DNA of 64,000 nucleotides from an uncultured Chromatiaceae bacterium. GTDB taxonomy: Bacteria > Pseudomonadota > Gammaproteobacteria > Enterobacterales > Alteromonadaceae. Every line of letters begins with the position of its first letter. The first letter of the stretch is position 1. Positions 20,075-28,734 of this stretch are shown in pieces. The notes under the pieces were generated by a model. It saw nothing but the letters and a program-made list of their open reading frames with translations, did no database searches and was not told the origin of the DNA. The stretch is taken from positions 30,607 through 94,606 of the forward strand of contig CALJUX010000013.1 of the NCBI GenBank assembly GCA_937978655.1, written 5' to 3'. The position numbers and the translations under genes are program-made.

Positions 20075-21217
20075 TTAACCGGTTAAATCATCAAAGAATT
20101 TCTTCACACCGTCGAAGAAACCTTTGGATTTTGGTCTGTGGGTTGCTTCACTGTCGCCGCCCCAGCTTTCATCCAGCTGACGTAACAAGTCTTTTTGCTT
20201 GTCAGACAGATTCACCGGTGTTTCCACCACGACTTTACAGACTAAATCACCGACACCGCCACCGCGCACCGACTGCACACCTTTGCCGCGCAGACGGAAC
20301 ATTTTGTCGGTCTGGGTTTCGGCCGGGATCTTCAGTTTGACGCGGCCATCCAGCGTCGGCACATCAATTTCACCGCCAAGCGCGGCGATTGAAAAGCTGA
20401 TCGGCACTTCACAGGCCAGATTATTGCCGTCGCGGACAAAGATCGGATGGTCTTTGACATGCACCTGCACATACAAATCGCCGGCTGGTGCGCCATGCAT
20501 GCCCGCTTCACCTTCACCGGTTAACCGGATGCGATCACCGGTATCGACGCCTGCCGGGATCTTCACTTTCAGCAGTTTGCTCTTCTCGACACGACCATCG
20601 CCGTGGCATTTCGGACATGGTTCCGGAATGATTTTGCCGCGGCCGTTACAGGTTGGACAGGTTTGCTGCACGGCAAAAAAGCCCTGGCGCATCGTCACCT
20701 GACCGTGGCCCTGACAGGTGCCGCAAGTCTTGGCTGAAGTGCCTTTTTTCGCGCCTGAGCCATCACAGGTATCACAGGACACCAGCGTCGGGACTTTGAT
20801 CTCCAGCTCTTTGCCTTTAACCGCTTCTTCGAGGCTCAGCTCCAGGTTGTAGCGTAAGTCTGAGCCGCGCTGTGCACGCTGACCACCGCCGCCACCACGC
20901 CGGCCACCACCGAAGATGTCACCAAACACGTCACCGAAAATGTCGCCAAAATCAGCATTGCCGCCGCCAAAACCACCGGCGCCCCGGTTTGGATCGACAC
21001 CGGCATGGCCATATTGATCATAAGCGGCGCGTTTCTGGTCGTCGTTCAGGATCTCATAGGCTTCCTGAACTTCTTTAAATTTCTCTTCCATGGCTTTATC
21101 GCCCTGCGTACGGTCAGGGTGATACTTCATCGCCAGGCGCTTATAAGCCTTTTTAATCTCTTTTTCGTCGGCGCCTTTGCTGACGCCCAACACTTCGTAA
21201 TAATCACGCTTTGACAT
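20075..21217 (-). CDS. dnaJ: Molecular chaperone DnaJ
   Basis: DnaJ is the Hsp40 co-chaperone that delivers substrates to DnaK and stimulates its ATPase. The 380-residue product has the J-domain with the HPD motif (KYHPDRTQGD), a Gly/Phe-rich linker (GGFGGGNADFGDIFGDVFGDIFGGG), four CxxCxGxG zinc repeats (CDTCDGSG, CGTCQGHG, CPTCNGRG, CPKCHGDG) and the C-terminal substrate-binding domains. It follows dnaK by 116 bases with a hairpin in the gap. Confidence 0.98.
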   Translation of the reverse strand: MSKRDYYEVLGVSKGADEKEIKKAYKRLAMKYHPDRTQGDKAMEEKFKEVQEAYEILNDDQKRAAYDQYGHAGVDPNRGAGGFGGGNADFGDIFGDVFGDIFGGGRRGGGGGQRAQRGSDLRYNLELSLEEAVKGKELEIKVPTLVSCDTCDGSGAKKGTSAKTCGTCQGHGQVTMRQGFFAVQQTCPTCNGRGKIIPEPCPKCHGDGRVEKSKLLKVKIPAGVDTGDRIRLTGEGEAGMHGAPAGDLYVQVHVKDHPIFVRDGNNLACEVPISFSIAALGGEIDVPTLDGRVKLKIPAETQTDKMFRLRGKGVQSVRGGGVGDLVCKVVVETPVNLSDKQKDLLRQLDESWGGDSEATHRPKSKGFFDGVKKFFDDLTG

Positions 21218-21254
21218 AATGCTGCTTCAACTGTTCAGGGTCTGCGGATAAACA

Positions 21255-21276
21255 AGCGACCGCCGAGGCGGTCGCT
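21255..21276. terminator. Hairpin between dnaK and dnaJ
   Basis: A 10-bp stem AGCGACCGCC / GGCGGTCGCT with a GA loop lies in the dnaK-dnaJ gap. The T-run after it on the minus strand is short, so it is more likely a processing or partial-termination site that keeps DnaJ below DnaK. Confidence 0.5.
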
Positions 21277-21333
21277 TTCCCTGTAAAATTCGGAAAACCG
21301 CAGCTTAATGCTTCGGTCTTCCCAAGACAACGC

Positions 21334-23235
21334 TTACTTGTTGTCTTTGACTTCTTCAAACTCAGCGTCAACCACATCGTCGTTGGCGTTTTTGGCAGAG
21401 CCTGCTTCAGCGCCCGGATTGTGTTGCTGCGCTGCAGCCTGCAGTTTTTGGGCAGCCTGTACCAGCGCCTGAGTTTTCGCTTCGATTTCTGCTTTATCGC
21501 TGCCTTTAATCACAGCTTCCAGCGCGCTGATCGCCGCTTCAATCTCTTGTTTGTCGTTGGTCGCAAGGTTGGCACCCGCTTCTTCCACCTGTTTACGGGT
21601 GGCGTGGACCAAAGCATCAGCCTGGTTGCGGGTTTGCACCAGCTCTTCGAACTTTTTGTCTTCTTCCGCGTTCAGCTCGGCGTCGCGAACCATGCGCTGG
21701 ATTTCATCATCAGTCAGACCTGAAGACGACTTAATGGTGATCTTCTGCTCTTTACCAGTGTCTTTGTCTTTGGCTGACACGTGCAGAATACCATCGGCAT
21801 CCAGGTCAAACGTCACTTCGATTTGTGGCTCGCCACGACGACCCGGACGAATACCTTCTAAGTTAAACTGACCCAGCGATTTGTTGGCAGAAGCCTGTTT
21901 CCGCTCACCCTGCAGCACGTGAATAGTCACGGCAGACTGGTTGTCTTCGGCAGTTGAGAAAGTTTGCGACTTCTTGGTCGGAATTGTCGTGTTCTTCTCA
22001 ATCAGCGCCGTCATCACGCTACCCATAGTCTCGATACCCAGAGACAGTGGTGTCACGTCCAGCAGCAACACGTCAGTCACATCACCAGACAGTACCGCGC
22101 CCTGAATGGCCGCACCAACAGCAACAGCTTCATCCGGGTTGACGTCTTTGCGTGGCTCTTTGCCAAAGAACGCTGTGACCGCTTCCTGCACTTTTGGCAT
22201 CCGGGTCTGACCACCAACCAGAATGATGTCGTCGATGTCGCCCACTGACAGATCGGCATCTTTTAACGCCTGTTTCAGTGGTTCGATGGTCCGGCTGATT
22301 AAATCGTCCACCAGCGCTTCCAGTTTGGCGCGCGTCACTTTGATGTTCAGGTGTTTTGGACCTGTCGCATCAGCCGTGATATACGGCAGATTCACTTCAG
22401 TCTGCGAGGCAGAAGACAGCTCAATTTTGGCTTTTTCTGCAGATTCTTTCAGACGTTGCATCGCCAGCGGGTCGTTCCGCAGGTCAATGCCCTGTTCTTT
22501 TTTGAACTCGTCTACCAGATAGTTAATCAGGCGTGAGTCGAAGTCTTCACCACCTAAGTGGGTGTCACCATTGGTCGACAATACTTCGAAAGTTTGCTCG
22601 CCATCGACATCGTCGATTTCGATGATCGAGATATCAAAAGTACCGCCACCTAAGTCGTACACCGCAATTTTGGTGTCGCCTTTTTTCTTGTCCATACCAT
22701 AAGCCAGTGCCGCAGCGGTTGGCTCGTTGATGATACGTTTTACTTCCAGACCGGCAATGCGGCCGGCGTCTTTGGTCGCCTGACGCTGCGCGTCGTTGAA
22801 GTAAGCCGGCACTGTGATAACCGCTTCAGTCACTGGCTCGCCCAGATAATCTTCAGCAGTTTTCTTCATCTTTTTCAGCACTTCCGCAGAAATTTGCGGC
22901 GCGGCTAATTTTTTGCCTTTGACTTCAACCCAGGCGTCACCATTATCAGCACGGGTGATTTGGTAAGGCATGATTTTGATATCACGCTGCACTTCGGCGT
23001 CTTCAAAACGACGACCGATCAGACGTTTGATCGCAAACAAAGTATTTTTCGGGTTGGTGACGGCCTGACGTTTTGCCGGCTGGCCGACCAGTACTTCACC
23101 ATCTTCGGCATAAGCGATGATAGATGGTGTGGTGCGCGTGCCTTCGGCGTTTTCAATGACGCGAGGCTGATCGCCGTCCAGAATTGCTACACAGCTGTTT
23201 GTTGTACCTAAGTCAATACCAATAATTCTGCCCAT
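21334..23235 (-). CDS. dnaK: Molecular chaperone DnaK (Hsp70)
   Basis: DnaK is the ATP-dependent Hsp70 chaperone. The 633-residue protein has IGIDLGTTNSCVAI, the ATPase-domain motifs DLGGGTFDISI and ILVGGQTRMPKVQ, the linker VLLLDVTPLSLGIE, a substrate-binding domain and a C-terminal lid ending DAEFEEVKDNK. Length and tail agree with functional proteobacterial DnaK. A clear RpoH promoter lies upstream and dnaJ follows. Confidence 0.99.
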   Translation of the reverse strand: MGRIIGIDLGTTNSCVAILDGDQPRVIENAEGTRTTPSIIAYAEDGEVLVGQPAKRQAVTNPKNTLFAIKRLIGRRFEDAEVQRDIKIMPYQITRADNGDAWVEVKGKKLAAPQISAEVLKKMKKTAEDYLGEPVTEAVITVPAYFNDAQRQATKDAGRIAGLEVKRIINEPTAAALAYGMDKKKGDTKIAVYDLGGGTFDISIIEIDDVDGEQTFEVLSTNGDTHLGGEDFDSRLINYLVDEFKKEQGIDLRNDPLAMQRLKESAEKAKIELSSASQTEVNLPYITADATGPKHLNIKVTRAKLEALVDDLISRTIEPLKQALKDADLSVGDIDDIILVGGQTRMPKVQEAVTAFFGKEPRKDVNPDEAVAVGAAIQGAVLSGDVTDVLLLDVTPLSLGIETMGSVMTALIEKNTTIPTKKSQTFSTAEDNQSAVTIHVLQGERKQASANKSLGQFNLEGIRPGRRGEPQIEVTFDLDADGILHVSAKDKDTGKEQKITIKSSSGLTDDEIQRMVRDAELNAEEDKKFEELVQTRNQADALVHATRKQVEEAGANLATNDKQEIEAAISALEAVIKGSDKAEIEAKTQALVQAAQKLQAAAQQHNPGAEAGSAKNANDDVVDAEFEEVKDNK

Positions 23236-23283
23236 AATTTACTCCGCTCTATAATTTGGAACAATTTCATTGTGTTGACCGGT

Positions 23284-23312
23284 TAATGGGGTTAACCCCC
23301 AACGCATTCAAG
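23284..23312 (-). promoter_or_regulatory. RpoH (sigma-32) promoter of dnaK
   Basis: On the minus strand CTTGAAT, a 14-base spacer and CCCCATTA match the sigma-32 consensus closely. It ends 48 bases upstream of the dnaK start. I see no CIRCE (TTAGCACTC) element here. Confidence 0.88.
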
Positions 23313-23486
23313 GTTATTCCAGTAAAAATTTTCATTTTTCTGCGCTTAACGGGGCAAAACAGCAGGTAAAAGCCGGAACTTCGGCCAATCCACAGAGTCG
23401 GCTAATCTGCCACAGCGGAATTTTCGTACCCAAGGTCAGACTGCACCGGTATAATCAGCCGCATTGTTTTTATGGAGACTCTCACA

Positions 23487-23993
23487 ATGCCATTACTCGA
23501 CAGCTTTACCGTAGACCACACCATCATGAAAGCGCCGGCCGTGCGCGTGGCGAAAAAAATGACCACGCCAAAAGGCGATGACATCACAGTGTTTGACCTG
23601 CGTTTTTGTGTACCGAATCAGGAAATTCTGTCAGAAAAAGGCATCCACACACTCGAGCATTTATTTGCCGGCTTTATGCGCGACCACTTAAATGGCAACG
23701 GCGTGGAAATCATCGACATTTCGCCAATGGGCTGTCGCACCGGTTTTTATATGAGCCTGATTGGTACACCGGATGAAGACCGCGTCGCCAAAGCATGGCA
23801 AGCCGCGATGAACGACGTGCTGCAAGTGCAAGACCAGAATAAAATCCCAGAGCTGAACGTGTATCAATGCGGTACTTACGAGATGCATTCACTGGAGGAA
23901 GCCCGCCAAATCGCGCAGAACATTATCGACCGTGGTGTTGGCGTGAACCGCAACGACGAGCTGACGCTGGCGCCGGAATTTTTGCAGCACTGA
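23487..23993 (+). CDS. luxS: S-ribosylhomocysteine lyase LuxS
   Basis: LuxS cleaves S-ribosylhomocysteine to homocysteine and the AI-2 precursor DPD in the activated methyl cycle. The 168-residue protein has the metal site HTLEH (His54, His58) with Cys128 in QCGTYEMHS, and the catalytic Cys83 in MGCRTGFY. The start at 23487 gives MPLLDSFTVDH as in homologues; GGAG precedes it by eight bases. An in-frame ATG five codons upstream overlaps that site. It is monocistronic with a terminator behind it. Confidence 0.98.
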   Translation: MPLLDSFTVDHTIMKAPAVRVAKKMTTPKGDDITVFDLRFCVPNQEILSEKGIHTLEHLFAGFMRDHLNGNGVEIIDISPMGCRTGFYMSLIGTPDEDRVAKAWQAAMNDVLQVQDQNKIPELNVYQCGTYEMHSLEEARQIAQNIIDRGVGVNRNDELTLAPEFLQH

Positions 23994-24017
23994 GTGTTGC
24001 TGCTGACGCTGAATAAT

Positions 24018-24045
24018 AACGCCACATCTTGTGGCGTTTTTATTT
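24018..24045 (+). terminator. Terminator of luxS
   Basis: AACGCCACA-TCT-TGTGGCGTT followed by TTTATTTTT on the plus strand, 25 bases past the luxS stop. Confidence 0.85.
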
Positions 24046-24049
24046 TTCC

Positions 24050-24245
24050 ATCCTGTACATCGCCGAAAAGCTCCGGGTAGCGCGTACCTGCATTTCCCTC
24101 GGTCATTTGCAGAGCAAATGACGTTCAACCGGCAACAGGCCAAACTGTTGGCCTGTTGAAATCCCGGTTTCACCATACCGTCCATCCGTAGATATCGGCA
24201 CAAACTGCTCCATGCGTTTGCGCCATACCGTACTTCCTGTACATA
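24050..24245. repeat. Structured intergenic repeat-like region
   Basis: This stretch between luxS and the TonB receptor has no supported gene. It contains two perfect inverted repeats: GTCATTTGC-AGA-GCAAATGAC (24102-24122) and CAACAGGCCAA-ACTG-TTGGCCTGTTG (24133-24158). Strings resembling CATCCTGTACAT occur at both of its ends, and a similar string is found near 14042. The pattern suggests a member of a dispersed intergenic repeat family, but only part of a second copy is in this window. Confidence 0.45.
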
Positions 24246-24271
24246 AAAAAACCGGTCCATTGCTGGACCGG
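24245..24271 (-). terminator. Terminator of the TonB-dependent receptor gene
   Basis: On the minus strand CCGGTCCA-GCAA-TGGACCGG is followed by TTTTTTTA, about 95 bases past the receptor stop. A second inverted repeat, CTCCGGCC / GGCCGGAG with a 12-base loop (24282-24309), lies between the stop and this terminator. Confidence 0.85.
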
Positions 24272-24365
24272 CTGGCAATATCTCCGGCCAGACAGGATGC
24301 CGGCCGGAGTTACATCGCACGCAGTTGCCCGCACTATCCCACAGACATTGATACTTGCGTCAGGC

Positions 24366-26897
24366 TCAGAAGTCGTAACCAAAGCGCACGCCGTACATCC
24401 GTGGCGGGTTGTTGGTCGAACGAATAAAACCGTCGCGGAACTGGAAGTAATTGGCATTGCGCACAATTTCGTCAGTCAGGTTGCTGCCGTAAGCTTCCAG
24501 CCACCAGTTGCCCTGCGCCGGCAATAACCGCACGCTGGCGTCGATTTTCCAGTAAGCGTCCTGCGCATCGGACAAATGCGCGCCGTCGTAGTTGTTCAGC
24601 GAGGTGTACATTTTGCTTTGCCAGTGCGCGGTGACTTGCGGTTCCAGCGCAAAACCCTGCGCCAGCTCCAGTGTGTGTTTCAACGTCAGGCTGGTCGACC
24701 AGTCCGGTGAATATGGCAGGCTGTTACCGCTGATATCGACTTTGCCGGCGCATGGTTTCTGGCCGTATTCCAACCGTTCACTGCAGTAATACGCATCTTC
24801 AAACGGAATATCTTCCACCCGGGCATTGAGCCAGGCGACATAACCCGTCAGGCGGCCACCAACCCAAGGGATATAATCCAGCTCCAGCTCCAAACCTTTA
24901 AGCGACGCTTCACCGATATTGGTGGTGACGTTGTGGGTCTTTTCACTGCCATCCGGCCGGGTGCCGACTTTTTGGTTATTGGTGACTTGCATATCGGTGT
25001 AATCGCTGTAAAACAGCGCCGCCGAAAGGTTCATTTTGCCATCGAGCAAACTGCCTTTATAACCGGCTTCATAGTTCGTCACTTCTTCCGGGCCGTACGG
25101 CAAGTTGGAGTACTGACCACAGTCGCAGATGTCAAAATCTTCGAAGAAACCACCGGCTTTGAAGCCTGTGGCGACAAAGGCGTATAACAAGTCGTTGTTA
25201 TCGAGGCGATAATCGGTGCCGAGTTTCCAGGTGCCTTTTTGCCAGTCTTCACTGGCGTAGGTGCGCCGGCCGGCGGTCAGCACCTGGCCAAGCGGCGGAT
25301 AAGTGCCCATGTCTTTGGTCAGGCTGTCGCCCTGAATGCTGCCGTTTTTAGTTGGGTCATATTTGCCGTTGTAGTATTTGTCGCTGAATACCAGCTCATA
25401 ACCGACACCGCCGTTATCGATTTTCTCGTCGCGGGTCTGGCGATAACCAAAAGTCACCTGCTGTTTATCGGTCAGCTGATAATCAAACTGGCCAAACACC
25501 GCATCAGCATTGGCGCGGCGGTCGTCTTGCGGATAAGAAAATGCCGCCGGATGATAGCCAAGCGCAGAGTGGCGCAGGCCGTGCACTAATTCCACATCAA
25601 ACTTGATTTTGTTTTTCTCGCGCATCGAGAACACACCGGTAACAAACTTCAGATCGGCGCTGGAATAAGTGAACTGCAGTTCGTGGATGGTCGATTTAAA
25701 CTCAGCGTCAGTGCGGGCATAACGGTCAAATAACAGTGGATGACTGAAGCTGTCGAGCTTAGCGCGGCTTGGCGCGGCAGCAAAACCGGCGTCTTCGTCA
25801 AATAACTGATAGCGCTCCTGATCGGCCACGCTGAAACGATAGTCGGCACTCCAGGTGTCGTTAATCAGCCAGTTCAGATGCGAGCGCGTGGTGTCGATGG
25901 TCATATCCATGTCACCCGGCACGTTGATGTTGGCGTAAAACTGTTGCTGCGTGCATTCGTCGACTGTGCCTTTGGCTTGATTACAGTCTTTTAAAAACAA
26001 CTCACCGGCGCTTTTATCGGCAAAGTGCTCGAGGGTTAAATCCCAGGTCAGACTGTCGGTTGGCACCCAGCGGGCCAGCGCGCGCACCGCTTGTTTATCG
26101 GCGTTGGTATAATAATCTTCTTTGCCAACCCGGCGGTTTTCGCGCTGGTCGGTATCCGGCCTGCCATCAGCGACCATCGGCTTGCCGGTGAACGGGTCTT
26201 TGATATCCGGTCTGTTGATATCCCGCACGTCATAATCCTGCTGGATATAACCGTCGCGCCGGTCGGCCATCAGCGCAAACCGCAGCGCAAAACGGTCATT
26301 GACTGCGATATTGGTCAGGCCACGCAGCTGTTTGTGGGCGTATTTGCCATAACCCAACACAATGCTGGAGTACGAATCTGAGGTATCGGCTTTATTCGGG
26401 ATCACATTGATAGAGCCGCCAGTCGAGTTGCGACCAAATAAAGTGCCTTGTGGGCCGCGCAGTACTTCTACCTGAGACACGTCATAGAGCAGCGCTAAGG
26501 CGCCTTGAGGCCGTGGCGAATAAATACCGTCGATATGCACACCAACCGCCGGATCACCGATTTCGGTATTATTGCCCGAACGCACGCCACGAATAGACGC
26601 CTGAATGCCGGAATCGGTGCCTGAAACGACAAACTGGGTATTCGGAATGCTGGTGGTCAGTTCACGTAATTCTTTAATGCCGCTGCGGGTCAGCTGGTCC
26701 TGGCTAATTGCCGTGATCGCGCCCGGTGTTTCCATCAGATAGGTTTTACGTTTGCTGGCGGTGACCGAGATCCGCTCGATTTTGCCCTCGTTTTCAGCTG
26801 CGACTGATTTTACATTTTCGTTACTTTGCGCTGTAACCGGGCAGCTGAGTATCGCTGCGGCCACACAGCAGCCCAGGTAAGTGATTTTGCCGTTCAT
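24366..26897 (-). CDS. TonB-dependent outer-membrane receptor, probably for a carbohydrate
   Basis: The 843-residue product has a signal peptide (residues 1-23, ending VTAQS), a TonB-box-like segment ERISVTAS, and a plug domain with IRGVRSGNN, YDVSQVEVLRGPQGTLFGRNSTGGSINVIP. A 22-stranded beta-barrel of about 680 residues follows and the protein ends in an aromatic residue (RFGYDF). Such receptors move ligands across the outer membrane using TonB/ExbBD energy. Its neighbours are a GH3 hydrolase and a sugar ABC transporter, so a sugar or oligosaccharide ligand is likelier than a siderophore, but this is inference. It has its own promoter at 27046-27075. Confidence 0.88.
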   Translation of the reverse strand: MNGKITYLGCCVAAAILSCPVTAQSNENVKSVAAENEGKIERISVTASKRKTYLMETPGAITAISQDQLTRSGIKELRELTTSIPNTQFVVSGTDSGIQASIRGVRSGNNTEIGDPAVGVHIDGIYSPRPQGALALLYDVSQVEVLRGPQGTLFGRNSTGGSINVIPNKADTSDSYSSIVLGYGKYAHKQLRGLTNIAVNDRFALRFALMADRRDGYIQQDYDVRDINRPDIKDPFTGKPMVADGRPDTDQRENRRVGKEDYYTNADKQAVRALARWVPTDSLTWDLTLEHFADKSAGELFLKDCNQAKGTVDECTQQQFYANINVPGDMDMTIDTTRSHLNWLINDTWSADYRFSVADQERYQLFDEDAGFAAAPSRAKLDSFSHPLLFDRYARTDAEFKSTIHELQFTYSSADLKFVTGVFSMREKNKIKFDVELVHGLRHSALGYHPAAFSYPQDDRRANADAVFGQFDYQLTDKQQVTFGYRQTRDEKIDNGGVGYELVFSDKYYNGKYDPTKNGSIQGDSLTKDMGTYPPLGQVLTAGRRTYASEDWQKGTWKLGTDYRLDNNDLLYAFVATGFKAGGFFEDFDICDCGQYSNLPYGPEEVTNYEAGYKGSLLDGKMNLSAALFYSDYTDMQVTNNQKVGTRPDGSEKTHNVTTNIGEASLKGLELELDYIPWVGGRLTGYVAWLNARVEDIPFEDAYYCSERLEYGQKPCAGKVDISGNSLPYSPDWSTSLTLKHTLELAQGFALEPQVTAHWQSKMYTSLNNYDGAHLSDAQDAYWKIDASVRLLPAQGNWWLEAYGSNLTDEIVRNANYFQFRDGFIRSTNNPPRMYGVRFGYDF

Positions 26898-27045
26898 CTG
26901 TAGTTCCCCGTGTATTGTTTTTAGTTTCGGTTTTGGTTTTGGACAGTTACAGCGCTAGTAATATCAACAAGTTACCAATCAGCTTTTTTGTGCGCACCAC
27001 GCAAAAACTGTCACCTTATTGTTTTACCTTTGCTGCTTAAATTTT

Positions 27046-27075
27046 AGTCTATTTAATTTACTAAATATTTGTCAA
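27046..27075 (-). promoter_or_regulatory. Promoter of the TonB receptor with an operator-like palindrome
   Basis: On the minus strand a perfect -35 TTGACA (plus 27070-27075), an 18-base spacer and TAGACT (plus 27046-27051). The palindrome TATTTA-N6-TAAATA (27050-27067) occupies the spacer and touches the -10. A second inverted repeat GTCAA-N5-TTGAC (27071-27085) overlaps the -35. This layout fits a repressor site, plausibly for the nearby ROK protein. The leader to the start codon is about 140 bases. Confidence 0.6.
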
Positions 27076-27117
27076 TTGTTTTGACTTTTTATTTCACGAA
27101 AAAAAATCATCATTTAT

Positions 27118-28725
27118 TTACATCTTTTGGACACTGTGCCGCTGCTGGCCCAATAACACATCAACCAGAGCCATGGCACTGCAGCGCCGACTGGAATAAC
27201 TGCACAGATAGGTCTGCAGCGCAGGGTATAAACTCAGCTCAGTGTCAGAGCGCAGCGCCATCACAATGACCTGTCCGCCAAAGGCCGCCACACATTGTTG
27301 CACCCGGCTTTGTTGCTGTGACAGATCAAAACGGCTGCCCGGTAATGGATAGTCCTCAGTCAGTAACACCAGCGGCTGTTGCAATGACTGCCCTTGCGCT
27401 ATCCAGCCGGCGACAACTGGCCAGCTTAATACTTCAACCTGCACCCGCGCCTGTTGCAACTGCTGCTGCACCACGCTGCTGGCCGGCACCGGGTCGTTTG
27501 GCCCTATGCCTCTGCTATTTTGGATCTGCTGATATTCCGCCGGCTCCGCCAGCGCCAGCAGGTAAAAACTCTGCTGAAGCGGCAGCAGCCCTTGCTGGTT
27601 GCGCAATACAGCACAGGCCCGTTGTGCCGCGAGCGCTGCAATATCGCCCCCCGGCGGCAAGGCACGGACTTGCGGCTCCGCCAGCTGATAACGCAGCAAC
27701 AACACACGCTGTAATGCCGCATCGATTTGCGCTTCGTCAAGCTCGCCACTGCGCACCGCAGCCACCACGCCCTGAATAGTCTGACGCTGAATGGCCTGAT
27801 AATCAGTGACGGCGTTTTCGTAGTGCTCTTCGCTGAGCATAATCATGTCAGCGCCGGCTCTGAGCGCCTGCACGGCGGCCTGTACCGGGCCGTAGTGGCG
27901 GCGCATCGCCCCCATATTCATGCTGTCGGTCAGGATCACACCATCAAACCCTAACTGTTCGCGCAGCAGCCGGGTCAAAATCAGTGGCGATAAAGTCGCC
28001 GGAAATTCGCTATCAAGCTGCGGATAACAAATATGGCTGGTCATCAGCAGCGGCACACCGGCAGCAATGGCGGCGACAAATGGCTGCAGATGGCTGTCGA
28101 GCAATTGCGTCAGCGACAAATCCACCACTGGCAGGCCGTTATGACTGTCAGTGGCGGTATCGCCATGGCCCGGAAAATGTTTGGCGCAGGCCAGCATGCC
28201 GGTTTGTAAAATCGCTCTCACCGCTGCGCGGCTATGACGCGACACCAGCCTAGGGTCCGCGCCAAAAGAACGCTGCCCGATGATCGGATTATCCGGGTTG
28301 CTGTTCACATCAACACAAGGTGCCAGCAGCGTGTTATAACCGAGCGCCTGCATCTGCAGCGCCATATGTTGATATTGCTGCGCGGTCAGCGCCACATCAT
28401 CGACTACCCCCAGCGCCAGATTACCAGGGCCGGTGTCGGTGAATCGGGTTAGCACACTCCAGGCCCCTTCCTGATCGACACCTAAAATCAGCGGCGCATC
28501 GACAGTGCGCAGTGCGGCCAGTTTTTGCAGTTCCAGATTTAAGGCTGCTGCCTGTTGCGGATCGGCGGCATTGTCATCGGTCAGATAAAAACCACCGATC
28601 TGATACTGTTCGACCAACTGGCGGGCGTACGCCACATCCGGCCCGGCAAAGGCCAGCATAAACAGCTGACCGACTTTATGTTCCAGCGGCAGGCTGTCCA
28701 TCAGCTGGCGGATACGATGTTTCAT
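27118..28725 (-). CDS. GH3 glycosidase, two-domain NagZ-like, predicted cytoplasmic
   Basis: The 535-residue protein is a glycoside hydrolase family 3 enzyme. The barrel domain (about 1-340) shows GVDQEGA, KHFPGHGDTATDSH (the His-containing motif typical of beta-N-acetylglucosaminidases of the NagZ type) and ILTDSMNMGAM, which carries the catalytic nucleophile Asp. About 190 extra C-terminal residues form a second domain that single-domain NagZ lacks. No signal peptide is visible, so it should act on sugars already imported. It starts 9 bases after the ABC ATPase gene, in the same operon. Predicted substrate: beta-linked GlcNAc or a similar hexosaminide. Confidence 0.85.
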   Translation of the reverse strand: MKHRIRQLMDSLPLEHKVGQLFMLAFAGPDVAYARQLVEQYQIGGFYLTDDNAADPQQAAALNLELQKLAALRTVDAPLILGVDQEGAWSVLTRFTDTGPGNLALGVVDDVALTAQQYQHMALQMQALGYNTLLAPCVDVNSNPDNPIIGQRSFGADPRLVSRHSRAAVRAILQTGMLACAKHFPGHGDTATDSHNGLPVVDLSLTQLLDSHLQPFVAAIAAGVPLLMTSHICYPQLDSEFPATLSPLILTRLLREQLGFDGVILTDSMNMGAMRRHYGPVQAAVQALRAGADMIMLSEEHYENAVTDYQAIQRQTIQGVVAAVRSGELDEAQIDAALQRVLLLRYQLAEPQVRALPPGGDIAALAAQRACAVLRNQQGLLPLQQSFYLLALAEPAEYQQIQNSRGIGPNDPVPASSVVQQQLQQARVQVEVLSWPVVAGWIAQGQSLQQPLVLLTEDYPLPGSRFDLSQQQSRVQQCVAAFGGQVIVMALRSDTELSLYPALQTYLCSYSSRRCSAMALVDVLLGQQRHSVQKM

Positions 28726-28734
28726 AGGGTCTCC

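Noticed and set aside
23236..23471. CIRCE element before dnaK
   Set aside because: No TTAGCACTC-type inverted repeat is present; the region holds an RpoH promoter instead.
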